Shown: in pieces, positions 11,270 to 20,596 of the stretch | Numbering within the stretch: position 1 is the first letter of the stretch | Layout of the letters: each line of letters starts with the position of its first letter | NCBI RefSeq assembly: GCF_019145235.1 | Contig: NZ_JAHSTV010000001.1 | Span: 620,001 to 684,000 of the forward strand | DNA from: Pseudomonas farris | Lineage (GTDB): Bacteria > Pseudomonadota > Gammaproteobacteria > Pseudomonadales > Pseudomonadaceae | Length of the DNA: 64,000 nucleotides | Direction of reading: 5' to 3' | The notes under the pieces: generated by a model | Told to the model about the DNA's origin: nothing | The model's input: only the letters and a program-made list of their open reading frames with translations | Databases searched by the model: none | Program-made: the position numbers and the translations under genes

Positions 11270-11617
11270 TCAGATTGATAAACCCGCAGCCGCGCTCGCC
11301 ACCAGACATTCCTTGGCGCTTTTCTTGAGTTTTTTGATCAATCGTTCCTGGCGCAGTGCTTCGCTTTTATCGCGGCAGATTTCGGTGTAGACCAATGCCA
11401 CGGCCGGGCTCGACAGGAAGAAGCGCGCGCCTTTGCCACTTTGGTGGGTGGCGAAACGGCGGACGGGGTCGTCGCTGATCCCGCAGTAGAGCGAACCATT
11501 GGCCGCGCGAACGAGGTAGACGAACCAGGGCTTGCTGACAGGCAGCGGCGGTTCGGCGGCAATGACGGAAGATTCGCTCGAGGTGTTCACGTGACGATCA
11601 AGGCTTGTAGGAAACAA
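11270..11617 (-). CDS. Stand-alone GIY-YIG nuclease-domain protein
   Basis: The 115-residue product holds one GIY-YIG-type domain of the YhbQ/UPF0213 kind. The two strands appear as [20 protein letters not shown] (about residues 32-51), the conserved Arg as [10 protein letters not shown], and the catalytic Glu probably in SEALRQE. The first 28 residues are unrelated and polar, so the true start could be internal. The biochemical role of these stand-alone proteins is poorly defined; nuclease activity on DNA is reported for some relatives. It has no operon partner and reads in the same direction as its neighbours. Confidence 0.85.
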   Translation of the reverse strand: MFPTSLDRHVNTSSESSVIAAEPPLPVSKPWFVYLVRAANGSLYCGISDDPVRRFATHQSGKGARFFLSSPAVALVYTEICRDKSEALRQERLIKKLKKSAKECLVASAAAGLSI

Positions 11618-11629
11618 GCCGCGATCTTA

Positions 11630-12100
11630 TCAGCGACTGGCCTGAAATGCCTTCAGCCCCTTCAAGGCCTGAGCGCGCACGGCGTTTTTCACCACCGGCG
11701 TCCAGCCCAACAACAGCCCTTTGAAACCCAGCGCCTGACGCGACCAGTGCCACAGATCAAAGCTGTCGTGATGCTCGCAGATCTTGCCGTCGCGAAACAC
11801 GAAACGCGCCTGGATATCGTTGACCACGGTATTGCCGGTCTGGCTGAACAGGTACGTCGCCACCCAATGGGCACCGCCGGTGCGCTCATCACTGCGCACG
11901 TTATCGAAGGTCAGGGAGAAGTCCTTGGCGCGGGTGGTGAGCATGCGCCACATGTCGCCGGCATCGCGCCCGCGCAGTTCGCCGAACGCCGGATCACTGA
12001 ACACCACGTCGTCGGTGTAGCAGGCACTCATGGCCTCGGCATCGAGCCGCTGGAAGGCTTGGTAGAACCGGGTGATCAAGGCGTTGTGGGCATCACTCAT
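11630..12100 (-). CDS. SnoaL/NTF2-fold family protein
   Basis: The 156-residue product starts MSDAHNALITRFYQAFQRLD, a typical first helix of the NTF2-like/SnoaL fold. It continues with the YTDDVVFSDPAFGELRG, WVATYLFSQTGNTVVNDIQA and FRDGKICEHHDSFD strands of the cone-shaped barrel. Such proteins are small-molecule binders or isomerases; no substrate can be inferred. The start at 12100 was chosen over an upstream frame because a GGTTCCCT region and non-conserved residues precede it. It ends 12 bp before the GIY-YIG gene and could be co-transcribed with it. Confidence 0.85.
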   Translation of the reverse strand: MSDAHNALITRFYQAFQRLDAEAMSACYTDDVVFSDPAFGELRGRDAGDMWRMLTTRAKDFSLTFDNVRSDERTGGAHWVATYLFSQTGNTVVNDIQARFVFRDGKICEHHDSFDLWHWSRQALGFKGLLLGWTPVVKNAVRAQALKGLKAFQASR

Positions 12101-12228
12101 GGACAGGTTCCCTCTGGATGTGCAAATAGATGCACAAAGTGGCGTCGAAAGATTGCCTGCACGATAGTCAACAAATGCGCAGAACACTATCGGCATTCGT
12201 GGCCCGAATACCGACAGTGCGCAGAACG

Positions 12229-13545
12229 TCAGACTCTCTCGCTTTGAACCTCAACGTACAACGAACGTCCGGCACCGAGGCCGGCGATAATCGCGCCGAG
12301 GCCGATAACGCCGAAGATCCAGCCCAGGGCGCTCCAGCCGCCGGTCCAGTCATGCACCATACCGACCGCGAACGGCCCCATGGACGCCAGGGTGTAACCG
12401 AAGCCCTGGGCCATGCTCGACAGGTTGGCCGCGACATGGGCATCCCGCGAACGCAGCACGATCAGGGTCAGCGCCAGGCTGAACGTGGCGCCCTGCCCCA
12501 ACCCCAGCAAGATCGCCCAGCCCCACAAGCCATCGATCGGTGCATAAAGGCAACCGAACAAACCGCCGAGCGTCATCACCATGACGATCACAATCGCCAG
12601 CCGCTGATCCTTACCGCGCGTCGCCAGCCAGGGTGCTGCCAGCGAGCTGATCAACTGGACAATCACCGAACCCGACAACACCAGACCGGCCTGGGTTGGC
12701 GTCAGACCGCGGCCGATCAGGATCGACGGCAGCCAGCCAAACACGATGTAGGCCAAAGACGATTGCAGGCCCATGTACAAGGTCACTTGCCAGGCCAGGG
12801 GATCACGCAACAGCCCTCGGACCCGATAGGCAACATGGTGCGCGCCGTGTTTCTGACCGACTTGCGGCAGCCAGAAAATTGCCGCGACCAACGCTGGAAC
12901 CACCCAGAAGCCGAGACCCAAGGCCCAGCTCTTATCGAAATGTTCGCTCAACGGCACGGTTGCCCCAGCCGCCATGGCCGCGCCCAGGCACAGCGCCATG
13001 GTGTAGACGCCGGTCATGGTGCCGGCCTGTTTTGGGAAGTCTCGTTTGACAATGCCGGGTAGCAGCACGCCGATCACCCCGATGCTGGCGCCGGCCAACA
13101 CGCTACCGGCGAACAGGCCGACCTCGCCGAATGAACTGCGCAAAATGATCCCGCCGGCCAGCATCAGAAGAATCCCCAACACCACCCGTTCGGCACCAAA
13201 ACGTCGCGCCAGCACCGGCGCCAATGGCGCGAACAGACCGAGGCAGAGTACCGGCAAGGTCGTCAGCAACCCGGCCTGGGCGGCCGATAGCCCCAGCGTC
13301 TTCGAGATCTCGCTGAGCATCGGCGCCATGCTCGACAACGCCGGACGTAAATTCAGCGCCACCAGAATCAGGCCGAGCAACAACAACCACGGCCGACGCA
13401 GAACCGGGTGAGTTTGCTGAACCTGCTCGTCATCGGCCTCGGCGTCGATCAACAGCTCTTCGAGCTCCGCCGTACGCTTGAGCTGAGTGATGCTGCTGTT
13501 GCTGGCCTGCTGGGTGGACATGGGGTTCTCGGTTTCAAGGTTCAT
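12229..13545 (-). CDS. MFS transporter, CynX/NimT family
   Basis: A 438-residue major facilitator with about 12 membrane helices, an acidic cytoplasmic N-terminal tail of about 40 residues, and the LVALNLRPALSSMAPML motif. Together these mark the CynX/NimT (cyanate/2-nitroimidazole) branch. The real substrate is unknown. The first ATG (13545) has a GAGG Shine-Dalgarno about 10 bases upstream and overlaps the regulator gene by 11 bp; a second ATG at 13521 is also possible. Tight coupling to the FadR-type repressor gene suggests the transporter is controlled by that regulator and its ligand. Confidence 0.9.
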   Translation of the reverse strand: MNLETENPMSTQQASNSSITQLKRTAELEELLIDAEADDEQVQQTHPVLRRPWLLLLGLILVALNLRPALSSMAPMLSEISKTLGLSAAQAGLLTTLPVLCLGLFAPLAPVLARRFGAERVVLGILLMLAGGIILRSSFGEVGLFAGSVLAGASIGVIGVLLPGIVKRDFPKQAGTMTGVYTMALCLGAAMAAGATVPLSEHFDKSWALGLGFWVVPALVAAIFWLPQVGQKHGAHHVAYRVRGLLRDPLAWQVTLYMGLQSSLAYIVFGWLPSILIGRGLTPTQAGLVLSGSVIVQLISSLAAPWLATRGKDQRLAIVIVMVMTLGGLFGCLYAPIDGLWGWAILLGLGQGATFSLALTLIVLRSRDAHVAANLSSMAQGFGYTLASMGPFAVGMVHDWTGGWSALGWIFGVIGLGAIIAGLGAGRSLYVEVQSERV

Positions 13546-14194
13546 TGATCAACTGCCTCGACAGGGCTTTGGCCCGTTCCGGGTCGCGTTGCTCGACGGC
13601 ATCGAGCAGTTCGACATGTAGGTCGAACACCGCTTGCCGCCGAGGTGAGATGTTCAGGGTCTGGCGCAAGTGCGCGCCGACGATGCTGGAGAAGTAGCGA
13701 TACAGCTCGCTGAGTGTCGGGTTGTGCGCCGCCTCCACCAGTCGACGGTGAAACACCAGATCGCAGGCGATGTAGGTGTCGAGATCGCCATGGTAGTGAC
13801 TGCCGCTGACACCTAGCGCTTCGCGCAATGCCACCAGGTCTTCATCAGTGCGGCGTAATGCGGCCAGACCGATGGCTTCGACTTCCAGAATGTGCCGGGT
13901 TTCCCGAGCCTGTTCCTGAGTGCAACGGGACAGCGCCTTCATGGTGTCCAGTGGATCGATCACCGCCCGCAGATAGCTGCCGTCGCCCTGGCGAATCTCG
14001 ATCAACCCGGAAAACGCCAGCACGCGCATGGCTTCACGCACGGTGTTGCGGCTGATGCCCAGTTCAGTCGCCAGTTCCGGCTCGGTGGGCAAACGCTGGC
14101 CGACCGTCCAGATGCCTTGATTGATGCGCAGGCGTAACTGGTCCAGGGCCTGATCGACCAAGGATCGTTTAATTAATGGAGAAATGTCTGACAT
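13535..14194 (-). CDS. FadR-subfamily GntR transcriptional regulator
   Basis: A 219-residue regulator with an N-terminal winged helix-turn-helix (about residues 8-70; RLPTEPELATELGISRNTVR is the recognition region). A C-terminal FCD ligand-binding domain follows, with metal-site histidines such as DLVFHRRLVEAAHN and LHVELLDAV. FCD regulators usually respond to organic acids. The MSDISPLIKRSL start (14194) has an AAAGGGCG ribosome site; an ATG seven codons upstream (14215) also has AGGA in front of it, so the start is not certain. It is the first gene of a two-gene unit with the MFS transporter. Confidence 0.9.
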   Translation of the reverse strand: MSDISPLIKRSLVDQALDQLRLRINQGIWTVGQRLPTEPELATELGISRNTVREAMRVLAFSGLIEIRQGDGSYLRAVIDPLDTMKALSRCTQEQARETRHILEVEAIGLAALRRTDEDLVALREALGVSGSHYHGDLDTYIACDLVFHRRLVEAAHNPTLSELYRYFSSIVGAHLRQTLNISPRRQAVFDLHVELLDAVEQRDPERAKALSRQLINEP

Positions 14195-14207
14195 AGGATT
14201 CGCCCTT

Positions 14208-14247
14208 TCATCCAATCATAGGATGAATTTTCTGACATGTTAGTCAG
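14208..14247. promoter_or_regulatory. Candidate operators for the FadR-type regulator
   Basis: Two inverted repeats lie in front of the regulator: TCATCC-N7-GGATGA (14208-14226) and CTGAC-N6-GTCAG (14232-14247). Either could be an autoregulatory site. This is pattern evidence only. Confidence 0.35.
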
Positions 14248-14313
14248 CTTCATGTAGGACGACAACCGCCTACGGTCAGAGAGAGGGAATGGAGCGGGAT
14301 TTTCGATTAGTCA

Positions 14314-14336
14314 AAATTACCCTTTAAGGGTAATTT
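14314..14336 (+). promoter_or_regulatory. MqsA-type palindromic operator
   Basis: A perfect 11-bp inverted repeat around one central T (AAATTACCCTT on the left, AAGGGTAATTT on the right) ends 24 bp before the mqsR ATG. Its core ACCCTTTAAGGGT resembles the AACCT-N-AGGTT operators bound by E. coli MqsA, so autorepression is expected. Confidence 0.75.
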
Positions 14337-14360
14337 CAGGGATAGGGTTCACGGTTTCTT

Positions 14361-14672
14361 ATGGAAAAGAACACACCCCACTACGCCTTGTCAGTCGTCA
14401 AGGATGAGGTCAGAAGGCAAGGAGCCAAAGCGTTTACTCAAGTCGCATTGAGGTCCGGCAAGCGCATGGGATTGAACCTGCGAGATATGGAGTTAGTCAT
14501 TTGCTCGCTGGAACGCCGGATGCTCTACAAGTCGATGACGGGCTACACCGATCACCGAAGCTGGCAGGACGTTTACCACACTACATTTCATGAAATGGAG
14601 CTCTACATCAAAGTGACCTACTGCCCCAAAGGTGGGCCCCCGGTGATCTCTTTCAAGGAGCAGAACGTATGA
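14361..14672 (+). CDS. mqsR: MqsR toxin, mRNA interferase
   Basis: The 103-residue protein fits the MqsR family (98 residues in E. coli), with the hallmark stretches TPHYALSVVKDEV, SMTGYTDHRSWQDVY and LYIKVTYCPKGG. MqsR is a ribosome-independent RNase with a RelE-like fold that cleaves mRNA at GCU. The toxin gene comes first, as in E. coli mqsRA, which is unusual among type II systems. It overlaps the antitoxin start by four bases (ATGA). The operator palindrome lies immediately upstream. Confidence 0.93.
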   Translation: MEKNTPHYALSVVKDEVRRQGAKAFTQVALRSGKRMGLNLRDMELVICSLERRMLYKSMTGYTDHRSWQDVYHTTFHEMELYIKVTYCPKGGPPVISFKEQNV

Positions 14673-15157
14673 ATACGCGGCAATGCATGAGTTGTGGCAC
14701 TCAACATACCATGCAACATTTTGAAGGTCGCAGCCTCAGTGTCGACTACAAGAACGTATCACGCTGGGTGCACGACATTGCCGGCTGGGAGTGCACGGTC
14801 TGTGGTGAGATCATTTTCGATAATGATACTGACAGCGCCGAGCGCTACTCCGACGCCGGCGACAAATTGCTCGAAGACTGCTTTCAAATCATGGGCACCG
14901 AGATGAAGCGTATCCGCCGCAAAATGCATCTCACGCAGAAGGAAGCAGTGAAATTGCTTTCCGGCGCTGGCCACAATGCGTTCTCACGATACGAGCGCGG
15001 CGAAATTCCCCCACCTCAAGCTTTGTTCACGCTAATGCGCCTGTTGGATCGTCATCCGCATTTACTTGCTGAAATACAAGCAATGAACGAAGGCACTGAC
15101 TTGAGGCGATTGCTCGCTGCACGATTCCCGGAACAGGAAACAACACTGGCGTCCTGA
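14669..15157 (+). CDS. mqsA: MqsA antitoxin, zinc finger plus HTH
   Basis: The N-terminal zinc domain has two CxxC pairs (C6/C9 and C42/C45). It is joined to a C-terminal XRE-type helix-turn-helix containing MHLTQKEAVKLLSGAGHNAF, as in MqsA. The N-domain neutralises MqsR and the C-domain binds the operator. At 162 residues it is about 30 longer than the E. coli protein (131), with an extra tail after the HTH (LLDRHPHLLAEIQAMNEGTD onwards). The ATGA overlap with mqsR ensures coupled translation. A bidirectional terminator follows. Confidence 0.92.
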   Translation: MNTRQCMSCGTQHTMQHFEGRSLSVDYKNVSRWVHDIAGWECTVCGEIIFDNDTDSAERYSDAGDKLLEDCFQIMGTEMKRIRRKMHLTQKEAVKLLSGAGHNAFSRYERGEIPPPQALFTLMRLLDRHPHLLAEIQAMNEGTDLRRLLAARFPEQETTLAS

Positions 15158-15174
15158 CCTCGAAATCCAGACAA

Positions 15175-15206
15175 AAATAAACCCGGAACACTGTCCGGGT
15201 TTATTT
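15175..15206. terminator. Bidirectional terminator, mqsA / aapP
   Basis: A 13-bp perfect stem (AAATAAACCCGGA at 15175-15187, complement at 15194-15206) has a 6-nt loop and AT-rich ends. It lies between the converging mqsA and aapP stops and serves both. Confidence 0.88.
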
Positions 15207-15222
15207 CACTGCCTGGCTTCGA

Positions 15223-15987
15223 TCAATGCAAAATCTGGCTCAGGAACAGCTTCGTACGCTCGTTCTGCGGATTGTCGAAGAAGTCATTCGGCGCCGCCTG
15301 TTCAACGATCTCGCCCTTGTCCATGAAGATCACGCGGTTGGCCACGGTACGGGCGAAGCCCATTTCGTGGGTCACGCAGAGCATGGTCATGCCGTCTTCG
15401 GCCAGGCCGATCATGGTGTCCAGAACCTCTTTCACCATCTCTGGGTCGAGTGCCGAAGTCGGTTCGTCGAACAGCATGATTTTCGGTTTCATGCACAGGG
15501 CACGGGCAATCGCCACACGCTGTTGCTGACCGCCGGACAGTTGCCCCGGGTATTTATGCGCCTGCTCCGGAATGCGTACGCGCTCTAGGTAATGCATGGC
15601 GATTTCTTCGGCCTTGCGCTTGGGCATCTTGCGTACCCACATCGGCGCCAGGGTGCAGTTCTGCAGGATGGTCAGGTGCGGGAACAGGTTGAAGTGCTGG
15701 AACACCATGCCGACTTCGCGGCGGACCGATTCGATCTGCTTGAGGTCGTTGGTCAGTTCCACGCCATCGACCACGATGCGGCCCTGCTGGTGTTCTTCCA
15801 GACGATTGAGGCAACGGATGGTGGTGGATTTGCCGGAACCCGATGGGCCGCACAAAACGATACGCTCGCCTTGCTTGACGTTCAGGTTGATGTCTTTCAA
15901 CACGTGGAACTGGCCGTACCACTTGTTCACGCCCTGCATCTGAATAATGCCTTCAGGGCTCACAGGCTGTTTGATCGCTTCACTCAT
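15223..15987 (-). CDS. aapP: L-amino acid ABC transporter ATPase AapP
   Basis: This 254-residue ABC ATPase powers the general L-amino acid importer. Walker A is GPSGSGKST near residue 47, the signature is LSGGQQQR, Walker B leads into [10 protein letters not shown], and the switch histidine lies in CVTHEMGF. Length and motifs are those of polar amino acid importers (GltL/GlnQ/AapP). Its place as last gene after aapJ, aapQ and aapM gives the name. It starts 11 bp after the aapM stop. Confidence 0.94.
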   Translation of the reverse strand: MSEAIKQPVSPEGIIQMQGVNKWYGQFHVLKDINLNVKQGERIVLCGPSGSGKSTTIRCLNRLEEHQQGRIVVDGVELTNDLKQIESVRREVGMVFQHFNLFPHLTILQNCTLAPMWVRKMPKRKAEEIAMHYLERVRIPEQAHKYPGQLSGGQQQRVAIARALCMKPKIMLFDEPTSALDPEMVKEVLDTMIGLAEDGMTMLCVTHEMGFARTVANRVIFMDKGEIVEQAAPNDFFDNPQNERTKLFLSQILH

Positions 15988-15998
15988 AAACTACGCTC

Positions 15999-17096
15999 CT
16001 AACGCTTGTGGCCAGTGTCCAGCTTACGTTCCAAATGCATGGAGTAGCGGGACATACCAAAACAGAAAATCCAGAACACCAAGGCCGCGAACACATAGCC
16101 TTCAGTGGCCATGCCCAGCCATTTCGGGTCGGCGGCGGCTTGCTTGACGCTGTTGAGCAAGTCGAACAGGCCGATGATGATCACCAGGCTCGTGTCCTTG
16201 AACAGCGCAATGAAGGTGTTGACGATGCCAGGGATCACCAGCTTCAGGGCTTGCGGCAGAATCACCAGGCCCATGCTGCGCCAGTAACCGAGGCCCATCG
16301 CTGCAGCCGCTTCGTACTGACCTTTGGGGATCGCTTGCAGACCGCCACGCACCACTTCAGCGATGTAGGCCGACTGGAACAGGATCACGCCGATCAGCGC
16401 CCGCAGCAGTTTGTCGAAGTTCATGCCTTCGGGCAGGAACAACGGCAACATCACCGAAGACATGAACAGCACCGTGATCAACGGCACGCCGCGCCAGAAT
16501 TCGATGAAGGTCACGCAGACCACACGAATCGCCGGCATGTTCGAACGCCGGCCCAAGGCCAGAACGATACCCAGCGGCAATGCGCCGACGATACCGACGG
16601 TAGCGATCACCAGGGTCAGCATCAGGCCGCCCCACTGGCTGGTCGGCACTTCGGTCAGACCAAACCAGCCACCGTGCAACAAGGTGTAGGAAATGATCGG
16701 ATAGAGCACCAAAAAGCTCAGGCCGTAGATTGCCTTGTGTGGAACGCGTGCGACGAACAGCGGCGCCACGCCAATCACCGCCAGCCACACGGTCAGATCC
16801 ACGCGCCAGCGCAAGTCCACCGGGTAGTAGCCATACATGAACTGGCCAAAGCGCTGCTGGATGAACACCCAGCAGGCGCCCTCCTTGGTGCAGTCGGCGC
16901 GGGTGGTACCGACCCAGTTGGCATCGAGAATCGCCCAGCTCACGATAGGTGGAACTATCAAGTAAATCAGATAGAACGCGAACAACGTCAGCAGGGTGTT
17001 GATCCAGCTGGAGAACATGTGCGCCCGCATCCACGCCACGATACCGATGCTACTGCTCGGTGGTGGCATGTCGGGTTTGAAAGTATGAGTCGTCAT
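15999..17096 (-). CDS. aapM: L-amino acid ABC transporter permease AapM
   Basis: A 365-residue inner-membrane permease, longer than GlnP-type permeases because of extra N-terminal helices, as is usual for AapM/BztC. The binding-protein-dependent permease domain lies in the C-terminal half, with the EAA-type loop in EAAAAMGLGYWRSMGLVILPQA that contacts the ATPase. A Cys pair in a periplasmic loop (DCTKEGACW) is notable. It pairs with AapQ and is separated from it by 10 bp. Confidence 0.93.
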   Translation of the reverse strand: MTTHTFKPDMPPPSSSIGIVAWMRAHMFSSWINTLLTLFAFYLIYLIVPPIVSWAILDANWVGTTRADCTKEGACWVFIQQRFGQFMYGYYPVDLRWRVDLTVWLAVIGVAPLFVARVPHKAIYGLSFLVLYPIISYTLLHGGWFGLTEVPTSQWGGLMLTLVIATVGIVGALPLGIVLALGRRSNMPAIRVVCVTFIEFWRGVPLITVLFMSSVMLPLFLPEGMNFDKLLRALIGVILFQSAYIAEVVRGGLQAIPKGQYEAAAAMGLGYWRSMGLVILPQALKLVIPGIVNTFIALFKDTSLVIIIGLFDLLNSVKQAAADPKWLGMATEGYVFAALVFWIFCFGMSRYSMHLERKLDTGHKR

Positions 17097-17106
17097 GCGC
17101 TTTTCC

Positions 17107-18288
17107 TTACCGCTCGATCAGCGCAATGCGCTTGTTGTACCAGTTCATCAGCAAGGAAATGCTGATACTGATCGCCAGGTACACGCTCATGGTGATGGCA
17201 ATGACTTCGATCGCCTGCCCGGTCTGGTTCAGCACCGTACCGGCAAACAACGACACCATCTCCGGATAACCGATACCGGCCGCCAGCGAGGAGTTTTTCG
17301 CCAGGTTCAGGTATTGGCTGGTCAGCGGTGGAATGATCACGCGCAGGGCTTGCGGGATGATCACCTTGCGCAGGGTCGGACCGTTGCGCAGCCCCAACGA
17401 GTGGGCCGCTTCGGTCTGGCCGTGGCTAACCGACTTGATGCCCGAACGCACGATTTCGGCGATAAACGCCGCGGTGTACACCGTCAAGGCCAGGGTCAGC
17501 GCCAGCAGTTCCGGGATCAATACCCAGCCACCGACGAAGTTGAAACCCTTGAGCTCTGGCATTTCCCAGTGCAATGGCGCGCCGAAGATCAATGCGCACA
17601 GCGCAGGGATCACCAGGAACAGCGCCAGGCCTACCCAGAATTTGTGGAACGGTACGCCGGTCGCTTCGAAACGCTTGTTGGCCCAGCGGCACATCAGCAC
17701 GATCGCGACGATGGCCACGACCACACTCACCACAAACGGCCAGAAACCATCCGCAGCCAACGCTGCGGGCATGTTCAGGCCGCGGCTGCTGACAAAGAAG
17801 GTGTCGCCGAAGTTATGGCTGTTGCGCGGCCCTGGCATGGTCAGGAACACAGCGAAGTACCAGAACAGGATTTGCAGCAGCGGCGGAATGTTACGGAAGA
17901 CTTCTACATAAACCGTTGCCAGCTTGGCAATGATCCAGTTCTTCGACAGCCGTGCCACACCGACGATGAAACCGAGGATCGTCGCCAGGATCACACCGAT
18001 AAAGGTGACCAGCAGTGTGTTGAGCAGACCAATGACAAACACCCGGGCATAGCTGTCCGATTCGGTGTAGTCGATCAGGTGCTGAGCGATGCCGAAACCG
18101 GCACTGCGCTCAAGGAAGTCGAAACCCGAGGTGATGCCCCGGTGCTGGAGGTTGGTTTGCGTGTTATCGAACAGAAACCAGCCCAGCGAGACCACCGCCA
18201 CAATGGTGATGATCTGGAATACCCACGCACGCACTCGTGGATCGCTGAGGCTGAGCCTCTGCTTTGGTGCGCCGATTGAATTTTGCAT
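17107..18288 (-). CDS. aapQ: L-amino acid ABC transporter permease AapQ
   Basis: A 393-residue permease of the AapQ/BztB family. It has several helices, a long periplasmic insertion, and the C-terminal transport domain with its EAA loop (TEAAHSLGLRNGPTLRKVII). It forms the heteromeric channel with AapM. It is the second gene of the operon, 65 bp after aapJ. A stable hairpin in that gap probably lowers its expression relative to the binding protein. Confidence 0.93.
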   Translation of the reverse strand: MQNSIGAPKQRLSLSDPRVRAWVFQIITIVAVVSLGWFLFDNTQTNLQHRGITSGFDFLERSAGFGIAQHLIDYTESDSYARVFVIGLLNTLLVTFIGVILATILGFIVGVARLSKNWIIAKLATVYVEVFRNIPPLLQILFWYFAVFLTMPGPRNSHNFGDTFFVSSRGLNMPAALAADGFWPFVVSVVVAIVAIVLMCRWANKRFEATGVPFHKFWVGLALFLVIPALCALIFGAPLHWEMPELKGFNFVGGWVLIPELLALTLALTVYTAAFIAEIVRSGIKSVSHGQTEAAHSLGLRNGPTLRKVIIPQALRVIIPPLTSQYLNLAKNSSLAAGIGYPEMVSLFAGTVLNQTGQAIEVIAITMSVYLAISISISLLMNWYNKRIALIER

Positions 18289-18317
18289 GAAGTGCCCCGG
18301 AAATAATGGAACAGAAC

Positions 18318-18346
18318 ATCACCCGGTGGTTGGCCCACCGGGTGAT
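18318..18346 (-). terminator. aapJ-aapQ intercistronic hairpin
   Basis: A 12-bp perfect inverted repeat (18318-18329 with 18335-18346, 5-nt loop) begins seven bases after the aapJ stop and lacks a T-run. Such structures usually stabilise the abundant binding-protein mRNA or give partial termination. Confidence 0.65.
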
Positions 18347-18353
18347 AGAACCA

Positions 18354-19385
18354 TCAGCGCACTGGTGGTGCGTATTGAATGCCGCCAGCGTTCCACAGAG
18401 CGTTCAGCCCGCGGTCGATTTCCAGCGGAGTTTTCTTGCCGAGGTTCTTCTCGAACACTTCGCCGTAGTTACCGACTTGTTTGATGATCTGGACGACCCA
18501 GTCTTTCTTCACTTTCAAGTCTTTACCGTACTCACCGTCCGAACCCAGCAGACGAGCGACGTCCGGGTTCTTGGTGGCTTTGGCTTCTGCTTCGACGTTC
18601 GCCGAAGTGATGCCTGCTTCTTCAGCGTTGAGCATGGCATAACCAGTCCAGCGCACGATGGCCAGCCACTCGTCGTCGCCATTACGCACGACCGGACCCA
18701 GCGGCTCTTTGGAGATGGTTTCCGGCAGAACTACGTAGTCCTTCGGCGAGGCCAGCTTGCTGCGCTGGGCAAACAACTGGGACTTGTCGGAGGTCAGCAC
18801 GTCGCAACGACCGGATTCCAGCGACTTGGCGCTTTCATCGGAGGTGTCGAAAGTGATCGGGGTGTATTTCAGACCATTGCCGCGGAAGTAGTCGGAAACG
18901 TTCAGCTCGGTGGTGGTACCGGCCTGGATGCAGATGGTCGCGCCATCCAGCTCTTTGGCGCTCTTGACGCCCAGCTTGTTGTTTACCAGGAAGCCAATGC
19001 CGTCGTAGTAAGTGATGAAGCCAGGAAACTTCAGGCCCATGCCCGCGTCACGGGAACTGGTCATGGTGGTGTTACGCGACAGAATGTCGATTTCACCGGA
19101 CTGCAGCGCGGTGAAGCGCTCTTTGGCGTTCAACTGGCTGAATTTGACCTTGGTCGCATCGCCGAAAACGGCAGCGGCCACAGCGCGGCAGAAGTCAGCA
19201 TCGATACCAACGATCTTGCCGGTAGAGTCCGGAACCGAGAAGCCCGGCAGACCGTCACTCACACCACACTGTACGAAACCTTTCTTTTGCACTGCATCCA
19301 GGGTTGCACCCGCCTGAGCGAACCCACTGACACCGAGCACTGCGGCTGCAGTCACGATGGCCAGGGTGGATTTCAATAACTTCAT
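18354..19385 (-). CDS. aapJ: L-amino acid-binding periplasmic protein AapJ
   Basis: A 343-residue solute-binding protein with a Sec signal peptide (about residues 1-25; MKLLKSTLAIVTAAAVLGVS, cleavage after QAGA). The mature part opens with TLDAVQKKGFVQCGVSDGLPGF, the characteristic start of the AapJ/BztA family, and includes IDADFCRAVAAAVFGDATKV. It delivers a broad range of L-amino acids to AapQMP. It is the first gene of the operon, with a GGAGGTTTGA ribosome site directly before the ATG. Confidence 0.95.
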   Translation of the reverse strand: MKLLKSTLAIVTAAAVLGVSGFAQAGATLDAVQKKGFVQCGVSDGLPGFSVPDSTGKIVGIDADFCRAVAAAVFGDATKVKFSQLNAKERFTALQSGEIDILSRNTTMTSSRDAGMGLKFPGFITYYDGIGFLVNNKLGVKSAKELDGATICIQAGTTTELNVSDYFRGNGLKYTPITFDTSDESAKSLESGRCDVLTSDKSQLFAQRSKLASPKDYVVLPETISKEPLGPVVRNGDDEWLAIVRWTGYAMLNAEEAGITSANVEAEAKATKNPDVARLLGSDGEYGKDLKVKKDWVVQIIKQVGNYGEVFEKNLGKKTPLEIDRGLNALWNAGGIQYAPPVR

Positions 19386-20511
<1,126 letters not shown>

Positions 20512-20596
20512 AAGCTACCCATTGATCCATCCCACTACGCCGCGCCCGATTCTTGCATTACACTGGCCGGCGTATATTCCTTAACCAATTGATGAG

